Shown here: positions 38,579 through 47,768 of the stretch, one piece after another | How positions within the stretch are numbered: position 1 is the stretch's first letter | Layout of the letters: each line of letters opens with the position of its first letter | Source of the DNA: Paraniabella ginsengisoli | Lineage (GTDB): Bacteria; Bacteroidota; Bacteroidia; Chitinophagales; Chitinophagaceae | NCBI RefSeq assembly: GCF_022513635.1 | Contig: NZ_JAKWBL010000004.1 | Span: forward strand, 186,001-250,000 | Direction: 5' to 3' | DNA length: 64,000 nucleotides | Program-made: the position numbers and the translations under genes | Notes under the pieces: model-generated | The model's database searches: none | Seen by the model: only the letters and a program-made list of their open reading frames with translations | Told to the model about the DNA's origin: nothing

Positions 38579-39214
38579 CTTCACATCAAATCCTTCTAAA
38601 TTTTTAAAATGTCCGTTCATCTGAATCTTTTCCCTAAGTTGTTTCATTTCTTCTAAGGCTGGCAGAGTTGCCTCAAAATGTCGTTTTAAATATTCCTGCC
38701 TTTGGCGTTCCTGAGTTAGTTGCAAAAACTCATATTCCTGCTCCAAAGTAAGTCCTGAATGATGCGCGATATCATAAGAAGTAAGTTTGCTTTCTGCCTT
38801 ATGAAAGTCTTTATTGACTTGTAGGCTTGCATGCAGGTCTTTCATTTTTCCAATCAATATTTTCATTACCTGCTCGTCTCCATTCATAACATTGTGAGGA
38901 TAATTAACGATGGCTCCTGAATATAGTTTTTCAGGAACCTCTTTTATTACTTCAAGCATTCTAAAAACCTTACCGCCTTTTGTTTTAATATCCATTTCAC
39001 CGTTTGCGTAGGTTTGTGCAATTTCTTCAACACGCAGTAAGGATCCATAATCCTTGAGTTCGTTGTTTATTACAGCAGGAATACCAAAAGGTTTCTTTTG
39101 CTGAAAGCATTCATTGATGAGCTGTTTATAGCGAGGTTCAAAAATATGAAGGTTCAGTTCCTCTCTGGGAAACACAACAATGTGTAAGGGGAATATCGGG
39201 ATGAAGTTGGTCAT
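38576..39214 (-). CDS. LON substrate-binding domain protein
   Basis: A 212-residue stand-alone Lon N-terminal domain (PF02190) without ATPase or protease. It starts NFIPIFPLHIVVFPREELNL then HIFEPRYKQLINECF, the typical first strand-loop of the PUA-like fold. It continues GSLLRVEEIAQTYANGEMDI and GKVFRMLEVIKEVPEKLYSG. The second half is helical (LTLEQEYEFLQLTQERQRQE). Such proteins occur in many bacteria and are of unknown function, perhaps substrate recognition. It is intact and probably monocistronic. Confidence 0.88.
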   Translation of the reverse strand: MTNFIPIFPLHIVVFPREELNLHIFEPRYKQLINECFQQKKPFGIPAVINNELKDYGSLLRVEEIAQTYANGEMDIKTKGGKVFRMLEVIKEVPEKLYSGAIVNYPHNVMNGDEQVMKILIGKMKDLHASLQVNKDFHKAESKLTSYDIAHHSGLTLEQEYEFLQLTQERQRQEYLKRHFEATLPALEEMKQLREKIQMNGHFKNLEGFDVK

Positions 39215-39324
39215 GTGTACAAATTTATTGTAAGCCGGTGAAATAGTAAATTGAAAATCCTTATTTCATTGTATACAGTAAAGAATCATTTATGCAGGAT
39301 GAATTCTGCACTGCTGTTGAAGCG

Positions 39325-39340
39325 TCCGCCAGCTGGCGGA
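39325..39340. repeat. 16-base palindrome TCCGCCAGCTGGCGGA
   Basis: A perfect palindrome in the spacer before the glycosyltransferase cluster, next to AACACCGTTGCCATATGTTA. That segment resembles AACACCGATGCCACATATTC at 11833-11852 and AATACCGATGCCATATATTC at 36292-36311, suggesting a short dispersed repeat. Confidence 0.5.
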
Positions 39341-39461
39341 ACACCGTTGCCATATGTTAACTGATGATTGAATAAAAATTGTCTACCCAAGTTTAACGAA
39401 GAAGCTATTAATTGTTTATTTCTGATTACTTTTAAAAAAATTATTTGAATAGCAACCATTA

Positions 39462-40285
39462 ATGTTCACAACGGCGCTTTTGATATCGACCTATAACTGG
39501 CCTGAAGCTTTGCAATTATGTATACAAAGTGCAAACAACCAGAGCGTTTTACCCAACGAGGTAGTAGTATGTGATGATGGATCAAACGCTGCTACAAAAA
39601 GACTTCTTGAAGAATTATCAAAAAAACAAGCATTCCAATCAGGCACGTTTGGCAGCCTGATGATGGGTTTCGCCTTGCGAAAATCAGGAACAAAGGAATA
39701 GCAAGCACCGATAAAGATTATATTATTCAGATAGATGGAGATATTATTCTGCATAAAGACTTCATAAAAGATCATGTTCGTTTTGCAAGGACAAATCATT
39801 TTGCTACAGGGAGCCGGGTGTTGCTTTCGCAAAAAACTACGGATAACCTTCTACAACAACAGAATAGTACCCATCATTTGCGGATTGCTATTGAAAACAG
39901 CAATAAACTAAATGGGATACGGATGCCATTATTACAGCACCTGTTTGCACATTATTATAAAAACGGAGGAAGGAATAAATATTATGTAAAAGGTTGCAAT
40001 ATGGCCTTTTGGCGAAAAGACCTCTTGAAAGTAAACGGCTATGATGAAAGTTTTGTGGGTTGGGGCTTAGAAGATAATGATATTGCGATCAGGCTGTTAA
40101 ATGCTGGTATTAAAAAACGATTCCTGAAATTTGGTGGCATTTGTTACCATCTGAATCATTTTTTGGCAAGCAGAACAGGTGAAGAAGAAAACAGAAACAG
40201 GCTAGACAGGGTAATAAATGATAAGATCATTAAAGCGGAAAACGGCATGAATCAGTATATTGACCCGAAACCGCAGGAAAGTTAA
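39462..40285 (+). CDS. Family 2 glycosyltransferase (frameshifted near 39630)
   Basis: A GT-A fold transferase, about 275 residues after restoring one base. The N-terminal FTTALLISTYNWPEALQLCI and NEVVVCDDGS (UDP-sugar-binding Asp pair) are in the first frame. After a shift in the AAAAAA run near 39626 the second frame reads IPIRHVWQPDDGFRLAKIRN and STDKDYIIQIDGDI with the DxD metal site. It continues YYVKGCNMAFWRKDLLKVNG and GWGLEDNDIAIRLLNAGI, the C-terminal galactosyltransferase-like domain (Glyco_transf_7C). Probably builds surface polysaccharide. First of a group of plus-strand transferase genes. Confidence 0.9.
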
Positions 40286-40409
40286 ACATTGAAGTAGTTG
40301 CGTCCTATAGAAATATGGCGTCATCTATAAAGTTGACATCTAAATAGTTCACTACTTACAAAAGTTAGTGGGCGTTTTAGGCGTTTGTTTATAACCATTA
40401 AACCAATAC

Positions 40410-41462
40410 GTGAGTAAACAAATTATTTTTGATTGTGAAAGGATGAAGTATGCTTATACGGGTCTTTACTATTTCTGTAAAGAGTTGGGAGCTGCTTTGA
40501 TCAGGCAGAATAAGGATGATAAAATAGCATTTTATGTTCCAGAGAAAGAACGTGGTGTATTTGGCGAAGACCAGGAGTATTTGATACAGAATCATCTTCA
40601 TAAGTTTTTCCCAAAAAACGTAATAAACTATGATGTGTGGCATTGCACTTATCAGGGCAGCAACTATTTACCGCCTGCACGAAGCAGTGTAAAAACTATC
40701 TCTACTATTCACGACCTTAACTTCCTGCATCAGGGAAAGACGAAAGGCAAGCAGGATAAGTATATGCAAAAGCTGCAACGCCTTGTTGACAGATCTGATA
40801 CAATTGTCACTATCTCAAACTTTGTTAAAGAGCAAGTGCTGGAAAACCTCAACGTCGGATCAAAAGAAGTGAAGGTGATTTACAATGGCAGAAATGTACC
40901 TGAATCGCTTGCTTATGTAAAGCCGGAAACAATAGAGGACAAGCCTTTTTTTTTTAGTATCGGCACAATAACCGATAAAAAGAATTTTCATGTGCTGGCC
41001 GCTATGTTGATCGACAATGATTATGACCTAGTGATTGCAGGCATTACCCAAAGCCAGGCTTACCATAATAAGATTATTGAAGAGGCAAGAAACCTTGGTG
41101 TTGAGCACCGTGTTAAACTTATCGGCGCTGTTTCCGAAAACGAAAAATACTGGCTTTTTAAAAATTGCGCTGCCTTTTGTTTCCCATCATTGGCAGAAGG
41201 TTTTGGGCTACCAGTAATTGAAGCTATGCAGCTTGGCACACCAGTTATCTTATCAACGGCAACCTCTTTACCAGAAGTTGGAGGGCCGCATGCTATTTAT
41301 TTTGAAGGCATGGAAACCGAGTTGATCTCGAAAGCTGCAACCGAGTTTCTAAACAGAAATATAGACGGTTCTGTACGGCAAGGACTTATAGATTGGGCAC
41401 GGCAATTTGACTGGGATGTTGCCGCGAGGAAGTATTGGGAGTTGTATGAAGGCCTGAATTGA
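40410..41462 (+). CDS. Family 4 (group 1) glycosyltransferase
   Basis: A 350-residue GT-B transferase with a GTG start (MSKQIIFDCERMKYAYTGLYY). The acceptor domain holds VKTISTIHDLNFLHQGKTKG, the DTIVTISNFVKEQVLE linker and VKVIYNGRNVP. The donor domain holds FFFSIGTITDKKNFHVLAAM, HRVKLIGAVSENEKYWLFKN, and the E-x7-E signature EGFGLPVIEAMQLGTPVILS near residue 272. It is soluble with no membrane segment. It lies 124 bases after the GT2 gene and 71 before the GT17 gene, same strand. The sugar donor is not predictable. It is intact. Confidence 0.93.
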   Translation: MSKQIIFDCERMKYAYTGLYYFCKELGAALIRQNKDDKIAFYVPEKERGVFGEDQEYLIQNHLHKFFPKNVINYDVWHCTYQGSNYLPPARSSVKTISTIHDLNFLHQGKTKGKQDKYMQKLQRLVDRSDTIVTISNFVKEQVLENLNVGSKEVKVIYNGRNVPESLAYVKPETIEDKPFFFSIGTITDKKNFHVLAAMLIDNDYDLVIAGITQSQAYHNKIIEEARNLGVEHRVKLIGAVSENEKYWLFKNCAAFCFPSLAEGFGLPVIEAMQLGTPVILSTATSLPEVGGPHAIYFEGMETELISKAATEFLNRNIDGSVRQGLIDWARQFDWDVAARKYWELYEGLN

Positions 41463-41533
41463 GGTTACGTTTGAAGTTTTTTATTTTTACCTGCTAATTG
41501 GAATAGTTATTAATTTATTCCAATATTGTGTAT

Positions 41534-42478
41534 ATGAAAAAATTTGACTGCTTTACATTTTTTAACGAACTCGATCTTTTAGAGTTTCGATTACGGCTTT
41601 TAGATGAGCAGGTAGACTACTTTGTTATCGTAGAATCCAACCTATCTCATGCCGGAAAAAACAAATCCTATTATTTTAAAGAAAGCAAACACCGCTTTGC
41701 CAAATGGCAGCATAAAATAATTTATCACCCTTTAGTTCAAAGCACCGAAGGCCTTGTTTTTAAATCCAGAAATACACATGACCTCGAAGATGGATCCTGG
41801 GTGTTGGAAAATCAGCAAAGAAATGCCATAAAAGATGTAATACAACCAAACGAGGATGACCTGATTTTTATTGGCGACTTAGATGAAATACTAGATCCGA
41901 TGGTTATTAAAGACATACAAGGTACTTCTCAACCGAAAGCATTTTCAATGCTTTTTCACTATTACTTTATGAATTGCCGAAATGTTGGCGTTGAAAAAAC
42001 CTGGAATGGAACAGTTGCCGTATCAGGTAGATATTTCAATAACCATACTTGTCAGCATATTAGAGATAACAGGAATGATTATGCACGAATAGAAAATGGA
42101 GGGTGGCATTTCTCATATTTAGGTGGGTTGGAGAAAATTAAACAAAAGCTACAGGCTTTTGCACATACAGAATATAACAAAGAAGAGTTTCTAAATGACG
42201 AACATATCTTATTCGCTTTGGAAAAGGGTCTTGACATTTTGAAAAGGCCAGACACCAGCTATAAGCTTTTTCCTGTTTTTCTTTATCCCCGGCATTTAAG
42301 AAAGCTTATGAAGCAATATCCAAAATTTATAAAAAAGGCATCGACACTTAAATGGTTATTGGCAGAGCTTAAGGAAAAAAAGCTAAAGCCAGATCAAACA
42401 TTATTCGCTAAGCAATTCTTCAAAAATCTTTTCTTTTATTTTAATTGCTGCTTTGTCACCATAATATTTTTCGATTAG
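41534..42478 (+). CDS. Glycosyltransferase family 17
   Basis: GT17 (PF04724), the family of the animal beta-1,4-N-acetylglucosaminyltransferase III, which also occurs in bacteria. ATG 41534 gives MKKFDCFTFFNELDLLEFRL. Further family features are LDEQVDYFVIVESNLSHAGK, VLENQQRNAIKDVIQ, EDDLIFIGDLDEILDP (the DxD-like metal-binding region), and a WHFSYLGGLEKIKQKLQAFA segment near residue 190. The last 20 codons overlap the convergent glycosyltransferase gene by 78 bases and look unlike the family (FFYFNCCFVTIIFFD). A one-base shift would end the protein at a TAA around 42412, so the true end is uncertain. Confidence 0.88.
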   Translation: MKKFDCFTFFNELDLLEFRLRLLDEQVDYFVIVESNLSHAGKNKSYYFKESKHRFAKWQHKIIYHPLVQSTEGLVFKSRNTHDLEDGSWVLENQQRNAIKDVIQPNEDDLIFIGDLDEILDPMVIKDIQGTSQPKAFSMLFHYYFMNCRNVGVEKTWNGTVAVSGRYFNNHTCQHIRDNRNDYARIENGGWHFSYLGGLEKIKQKLQAFAHTEYNKEEFLNDEHILFALEKGLDILKRPDTSYKLFPVFLYPRHLRKLMKQYPKFIKKASTLKWLLAELKEKKLKPDQTLFAKQFFKNLFFYFNCCFVTIIFFD

Positions 42479-43672
42479 TACCATGCCATTTTTGCTAACT
42501 GTTGTATAGATATTGTTATTAGTTGCCAACGTTGTAATAGCTGCAATAAATTCTTCAACCGTATCTGCAATAAATATATTCTCGCCATGCACAATACCCT
42601 CCATGCCATTTGTAATTAGTGAAGTTGCAATAACCGGAACTCCGCAAGCCATGGCCTGCAAAATTTTTATTCTTATACCACCTCCCCCAAGCCGTATTGG
42701 AGCTATCAGAATTCCCCCTTGCAATACATCTCCTATATTATCTACAAAACCAGTAAAATTAATACGGGGGTGTTGATGCCTGAAAATATCTTTCCACTTT
42801 CCGGTAACATATAATTCAAGCCCACTTTGCCTCACTGCCTGATCCAGCATTTCCTCAGAAAACCACTGAACTCCGTCCATATTAGGATGATGTTCTTGCG
42901 AACCCATAAACACCAGTTTTTCAGCGCTTGCTGTTGGCTTGCAGTTAGGAATAAGAGATTCCGGAACCGAAGTTGGCATGACCTGCAATTTTTTTATCGG
43001 AATGTATTCACTCAAACGCGCCTGGTCATTACGATTTAAAATCAATATACGATCGTATTGGTTCATTAAACTAATTTCAGTAAACCTGGCTGTATTTACT
43101 ACATAAGATGCATATAATCCATTGTCGTCGTTCAAAGCAAAATAATCTTCAAGAATAGAGTACCTGTTTTCATGCTGAAAAAAACCTTCTTTGTTCCTTT
43201 TGGTATAATGTGAACCAGGTTTAATAAATCGCTATACTCAACCTGAACTATATCAAACTTTTTCTACGGAATAATTGATCCAGAAAATCCAGAAACTCTC
43301 GCTCTGCTGGAATAAACGGGTATAATCCATGGACAATCTTTTTTGAAAGGTTTCTTTTTTTGCTCTCCTTTTATACTTAAGTATTCTAATAGGAAGGACA
43401 AGTTTTTTATATAACGGTACCTTTTGTTCTACAGCATTGCTTTTAATGGAATTGTTAGTGTATACAGGTTGCACATCTACATCTGGCCATAGTTTTTTTA
43501 ACTCAGTTACATTCTGTTCCTCACTTCGCGGAACTTTAAACACCAACGTTACATCAAAAAAATTACGGATGTCATTAACAAAGCTGAACACGCCGAAACG
43601 ACCTCCATCTGACACAGGATACGGACATAAAAAAGTTACTATTGCGATACTGTGCTTCTTCTGTTGATACAT
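42401..43672 (-). CDS. Family 4 (group 1) glycosyltransferase (frameshifted near 43240)
   Basis: GT-B transferase of about 424 residues. The N-terminal frame (43672 to about 43250) reads HSIAIVTFLCPYPVSDGGRF and VFSFVNDIRNFFDVTLVF. One or two shifts between 43300 and 43190 lead into a frame with KVFFQHENRYSILEDYFALN, NQYDRILILNRNDQARLSEY and LVFMGSQEHHPNMDGVQWFS. The donor-site motif is GGGGIRIKILQAMACGVPVI. It ends FEELLSE at 42401. This GHPNxDGxxWF / AMACGVPVIAT type is usual in capsule and exopolysaccharide loci. It is convergent with GT17. Confidence 0.88.
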
Positions 43673-43698
43673 ATATACAAATTGAAAATAAAACTAGT

Positions 43699-44495
43699 TT
43701 ATCCCTGATTACTTTTCTTCATGATCGGTTGCCAGATTTCGGGGTACTGATGCCACGCATGCATACCAAAAGGTAACGACCCTTTAAGAATTGATAAAGC
43801 AAGGTCTGGTTTTTGTTCTATTGAGAATTCTAACGCTTTCTTGTAATGCGGCATCTTTAATATTTTTCTTTTCCTATTTACTTCAGCCGACCAAAAAACG
43901 TCTTCATTAAAAAAAAGTGATTATCATTGTGTTGATTGTAAAAATCAATCATTTCCTTATGAGAGCCGCATATCTCAAAAAATTTTTTGACATTTCTAAG
44001 TGAAAAGCCTCCATTACCGACACGATTGTGGAATTGTAGCCATGTAGGAGATATGGTGTTTTTTTGCTTCACATTCCATCTATGATGAAAATAAGCCTTT
44101 ACCTGTTTCTTAAACTTATACGGGTTAACCCATGGGGCTCCAATATAGTCGTACCCTTGCTCGCACCAGTACAAAAGATCATCCCTGAATACAAAAGCAT
44201 CCAGTTGATAGATAAGCATATACTTATAATTCAAAAAGCGACCATAAAACTCCTGGGAGAGCATAAGCCTGTTATACCCTCTTATATCAGCAAAAAATCC
44301 CGAATCAAATGATTCGATTTTAAACTTATTATCCCCTATAAAAGGTAAATAGGAAGAGATGTCTAATGTTTCAGGTTTGATAAAAACAATTGGGTGCTTC
44401 CCTAAAACTTTGAAACATTGTTTTAACGATTCTTGCTCATTTGCATTTATAAGAGGCTTGTATATAGGTATTACTATTATTGCACTAAATTCCAT
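43699..44495 (-). CDS. DUF5672 family protein, putative glycosyltransferase (frameshifted near 43910)
   Basis: A protein of about 265 residues matching DUF5672, a family seen in surface-glycan loci and thought to be GT-A-like. Features: AIIVIPIYKPLINANEQESL, FKIESFDSGFFADIRGYNRL, YKYMLIYQLDAFVFRDDLLY (a DxD-like acidic pair), WCEQGYDYIGAPWVNP and VGNGGFSLRNVKKFFEIC. The first frame ends at 43878 (FFLMKTFFGRLK). Restoring one T in the run near 43910 gives FFNEDVFWSAEVNRKRKI, HYKKALEFSIEQKPDLALSI and PFGMHAWHQYPEIWQPIMKK, ending at 43699. The EDVFW motif is typical and confirms the restored frame. Confidence 0.85.
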
Positions 44496-44863
44496 AAAAT
44501 CAAAAAATCATCAACGCTTAAAAACCATTTCGTAAAAAAGAAGGCTCCCTTTTCGAGGAACACTTCAAGTTATTTAACGAATGATTCTTAAAAATCGATA
44601 CTAAATATTTTGTTCAAAATCTTTCTTATTCATTTGTTTCTACTGATGTTCAATCTCTTCAGGTCGTTATGATTGCTACTTCATTAACGTAAACATTTTC
44701 GTTTTCGCAACATTTTTCTTTAAATATTTGAAACAAATATTAACATAAATGGGAGATGCGTGTTTTTTATACCAAACTTGTTTAAATGATGTAAAATCCT
44801 TGTTTTTTCACACAGTATTGATTTTTTGCAGATGAGTCTGCCTGATTATCGCTTTAAAGTATT
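44496..44863. other. AT-rich intergenic spacer without recognisable gene
   Basis: 368 bases between the DUF5672 gene and the next glycosyltransferase. Very AT-rich, many T runs. I find no open frame with family resemblance, no clear hairpin terminator and no dispersed repeat. It probably contains the promoter of the DUF5672 gene on the minus strand. Confidence 0.5.
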
Positions 44864-45893
44864 TTAGCCTAACCTTGGATCATTTATTTTGATATAAGGT
44901 TGCTCGTCTATTATGTTTTTTAGCCAATTTGTAAAAGAGTACTTTTTGACAATCTTATCATCCATTTTTTGATAAGGTTTATGCAAAAATGCTTCCAAAT
45001 CGTTTATATTTTTTCGTCCCAAACAAAAATATTATTGGGATGATAAAAATCATATTCATAAATCAGCTTGCTATTAGTGATTAGTTTCTTTTCAAAATAC
45101 AAAGATTCAAATACACGGAAGGTCAATCCATTTTGCTCTGCATTTTCAAAGTCAAGAATATACGACGCTGATTTTAGGATTGAAAGCATCTCATCATATG
45201 GGAGCACATCTTTCAGAATTGTAATATTATCATTTTTTATTTTTTCCCTTATACTTTTTGAACTAACAATAACGTTAATATTAGACTTGATTCCTTTTTT
45301 CTAAAAAATTCCGCTATCCTGGAAATCGAAGATTCTCTCTCTTTTAAATATCTGCCAACAAAAAATACAGAACCGTCGCTGATACCGCTTTTAGGTTCGT
45401 TATCTAAATAAAAATTTGTTATAAACCGTATATTCGAAAAGCTTTTGCTATATCTCTTATAATCATCACTGTCAAAAACAAAAAAGTCATCAAAAAGGTG
45501 AATTAATTTTTCAGCGGCTGCAGATCGTTTATATCCGTCCCATTGGTAAGCAAAAAGTTTTTTACTCTTTTCTTTTAAACAAGTGAGAGCTGTTTGATTA
45601 ATAAAGTCGGCTCTTATAACCAAAGTATAATCTACCGGAGTGTTTATTCCTGACAATTCCTTGATCAATTCTTCGCTATTTTGATCAACACGAAGCGTTT
45701 GTTTATATGTTGTATTTTTAAATAGCGTTTTCTGAAACAGGTTATATATCTTTTGAGAAACTCTTTTGTATTTAAACGGCCTGTCAGTAAGAAATACTAA
45801 AGAAACCTCATAACCGGCATGTCGCAAATTTTCTTCAAAACATTTGAAAAATTCAAAATGGTACGGTAGAACTATTATAAAGTGTCCTTTCAT
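44864..45893 (-). CDS. Glycosyltransferase-like protein of the surface glycan cluster (frameshifted)
   Basis: About 343 residues after restoration. The first frame (45893-45249) reads HFIIVLPYHFEFFKCFEENL, YEVSLVFLTDRPFKYKRVSQ, KLFAYQWDGYKRSAAAEKLI, LFDDFFVFDSDDYKRY and DGSVFFVGRYLKERESSISR. Shifts near 45300 and 45240 and in AAAAAA near 45020 join it to LPYDEMLSILKSASYILDFE, QNGLTFRVFESLYFEKKLIT and NINDLEAFLHKPYQKMDDKI, with a stop at 44864. The YQWDGYKR / FFVFDSDDYKRY / NGLTFRxFESLxxEKKLIT pattern resembles capsular polysaccharide transferases of the CgeB or GT-B type. I cannot name the exact family. Confidence 0.75.
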
Positions 45894-45947
45894 TATTTTA
45901 TTTTACGCACAACACAAAGGTCTAAATTAATGCCATCAACGCATATA

Positions 45948-46673
45948 TTATTTCAAATACTTCTCCAACTGCAATACTGTTACCTTCAGGTCTTTATGCA
46001 ACGGGGCTTCAAGGTCAATGGTGTTTCCCTGCTCATCGGTTATTTTTAACTGAAAGGCATGTAAAGCCAGCCTGTTTAGCAAAGGCTTTTCTTCGAGCAC
46101 ATCTTTGCTCAACTTAAATTTGTTTTTAAATGAAGAAAGCAGGATTGGCTTTCCATCTCCATATAGCGTGTCGCCCACTAAAGCAGCTCCTAATTCTTTC
46201 GCATGTATGCGTATTTGATGGGTGCGCCCGGTATGAATTTGAAACTGCACCCAACTGTACATTTTGAGTTTTTTTAGCACTTTATAATCCGTAAGCGCTG
46301 TTTTTCCACGTTTGTGTATCAGCATGGAGCCGCGCTTAGCCATATTTTCGGCAATAGGCGCGTCAATACTTCCTTCGTCATTTTGGAGAGCACCTGTTAC
46401 GAGCCCCAGATATATTTTAACTGTTTTTCTTTCTTCAAATTGCCGGCTAAAGTGCTTGTGAGCCTCGGCATTTTTTGCAAAGATGATTAGCCCGCTGGTT
46501 TCTTTATCCAACCGGTGAACAGTAAAAATATCCGGGTATTCTTGTTTTAAAAAGTCTTTAAGGCTTGGCTCTTTGCCTTCCCGGTCAGGAATAGAAAGCA
46601 TTCCAGGAGGCTTATTCAGCGCTACAATGCTGTCGTTCTCAAAAACTATAATTTCTTTCAGTTTTGTGTTCAA
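45948..46673 (-). CDS. RluA family pseudouridine synthase
   Basis: Isomerises uridine to pseudouridine in rRNA or tRNA. 241 residues, with only the catalytic domain and no S4 RNA-binding domain. Catalytic Asp56 lies in VHRLDKETSGLIIFAKN. The Tyr-containing KIYLGLVTGAL, LTDYKVLKKLKMYSWVQFQI and the Arg motif HTGRTHQIRIHAKELGAAL, VGDTLYGDGKPI follow the RluA order. It ends LEAPLHKDLKVTVLQLEKYL. Without the S4 domain it is closest to RluA, TruC or Bacteroidetes-specific paralogues; the modified position cannot be stated. It is monocistronic and intact. Confidence 0.93.
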   Translation of the reverse strand: MNTKLKEIIVFENDSIVALNKPPGMLSIPDREGKEPSLKDFLKQEYPDIFTVHRLDKETSGLIIFAKNAEAHKHFSRQFEERKTVKIYLGLVTGALQNDEGSIDAPIAENMAKRGSMLIHKRGKTALTDYKVLKKLKMYSWVQFQIHTGRTHQIRIHAKELGAALVGDTLYGDGKPILLSSFKNKFKLSKDVLEEKPLLNRLALHAFQLKITDEQGNTIDLEAPLHKDLKVTVLQLEKYLK

Positions 46674-46704
46674 AGTGTACGGTTTATCCTTTCGGCCAGG
46701 GATA

Positions 46705-47079
46705 TTACAAAACCCTAAGCTCCTCTATCCTGTCAAAATGCTTTCGGTTTAAAGTTGAAAAGGTAAGTTGGTGCGCAACGGCAGTAGCCGCTATAAATAA
46801 GTCGGCCAAATCGATCTTCTTTCTTTTGCGCTTCAGATTGGCATTAATCTTCACAGCTACATCCACACAAATACCATCAAAAGGAATTATAGTAATTGAT
46901 TTGAAAACAGTATCCCAAAATGAAAGTTGACCCGCGCTGGCGCCAGCATAAATTTCATACTTTGTAATAGCAGAAACGCTAAACTCATATCCATCTCTTA
47001 TTAGCCGGATCCACGCAGCGTTGCTCTTATCGGTTTTTCGATAATAATCAATAAGAATGGAGGTGTCAACCAAAATCAT
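46705..47079 (-). CDS. PIN domain toxin (VapC-like)
   Basis: A 124-residue PIN ribonuclease. The acidic metal-binding residues are all visible: Asp in MILVDTSILIDYYRK, Glu in ITKYEIYAGA, Asp in KIDLADLFIAATAVAH, plus the late Thr/Asn motif TFSTLNRKHFDRIEEL. I chose the Met at 47079, whose ATG overlaps the antitoxin TGA (ATGA), rather than the Met four codons upstream. The gene is translationally coupled with the antitoxin before it. VapC-type toxins cut initiator tRNA or rRNA; the actual target is unknown. Confidence 0.9.
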   Translation of the reverse strand: MILVDTSILIDYYRKTDKSNAAWIRLIRDGYEFSVSAITKYEIYAGASAGQLSFWDTVFKSITIIPFDGICVDVAVKINANLKRKRKKIDLADLFIAATAVAHQLTFSTLNRKHFDRIEELRVL

Positions 47080-47300
47080 TTCTCCCGCCATTGGTTGATC
47101 GCTTTTCGGTTTTTATTGATAGTCTCCAATTGCTTTTTTGTTGCTACCGGACCTTTTAGCAAAAGCGATTCAAGATCGGTATTGTGTTTTACAGTTTTCG
47201 GCTTTTCCATTTCGGCTTTCAACTTCTTTAATTGTTCCGAAGGTAGTTTTTTTACGATTTTTAAGAGTTGGTCGAACCCTATGTCTATTTGCACTTGCAT
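47076..47300 (-). CDS. Antitoxin partner of the PIN toxin
   Basis: 74 residues. The N-terminal region MQVQIDIGFDQLLKIVKKLP then SEQLKKLKAEMEK closely resembles the antitoxin at 61739-61969 (QIDVSFEQILSMVRQLPTKQ then KLKLTKELEK). Both would form a short strand followed by a helical hairpin, rather than the AbrB or RHH fold of classical VapB. The C-terminal half (LLLKGPVATKKQLETINKNR) is basic and would wrap the toxin. It overlaps the toxin start. Function is inferred from the coupled PIN gene. Confidence 0.8.
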   Translation of the reverse strand: MQVQIDIGFDQLLKIVKKLPSEQLKKLKAEMEKPKTVKHNTDLESLLLKGPVATKKQLETINKNRKAINQWREK

Positions 47301-47365
47301 ACTTCAAACTTACATGAAATTGTCGATAGCCCATTGTCCATGGTCTGTGGTCCGTTGACCAGAAT

Positions 47366-47716
47366 TTACCCGGCTTTATTTTCTTCTAATTGCTTTGCCT
47401 GGAACTTTTTATAAAACTCCTTTGCAAAAGTTTTCATTTCTGTAACCTGGTCCGCATATTTCGTAGCGCGTCCATAAGTATCGGCCATGGTCATTAATGT
47501 TTGATAAAAGAAGTCTGCCATTTCATCAATCATCATATCCTTGGTCCACAGGTCTATACGCAAAGCTGCTTTGTCCGCACTATCCCAAAAAGACACCATC
47601 ATAGCTTTCGCTTTTTGTGCATTGTCTGCCGTACTTTCTGTAGCCTTCCAATGTATGGAGTCCGGAACCCGGTTCTCATCCATTTGTACATCAATTGTAA
47701 TTGTCGATTTTTTCAT
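47366..47716 (-). CDS. gldC: Gliding motility protein GldC
   Basis: A 116-residue protein matching GldC (STITIDVQMDENRVPDSIHW, AKAMMVSFWDSADKAALRID, LWTKDMMIDEMADFFYQTLM, TMADTYGRAT). In Flavobacterium johnsoniae gldC lies with gldB and is needed for efficient gliding; the protein is thought to stabilise GldB. Here gldB is not adjacent. GldC homologues occur in many non-gliding Bacteroidetes, so the gene by itself does not prove motility. It is intact. Confidence 0.92.
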   Translation of the reverse strand: MKKSTITIDVQMDENRVPDSIHWKATESTADNAQKAKAMMVSFWDSADKAALRIDLWTKDMMIDEMADFFYQTLMTMADTYGRATKYADQVTEMKTFAKEFYKKFQAKQLEENKAG

Positions 47717-47768
47717 TCTTATGCTTCAAAATTTAAGCCGCGAAAGTACGTAATTATGTTTTGGCCAT

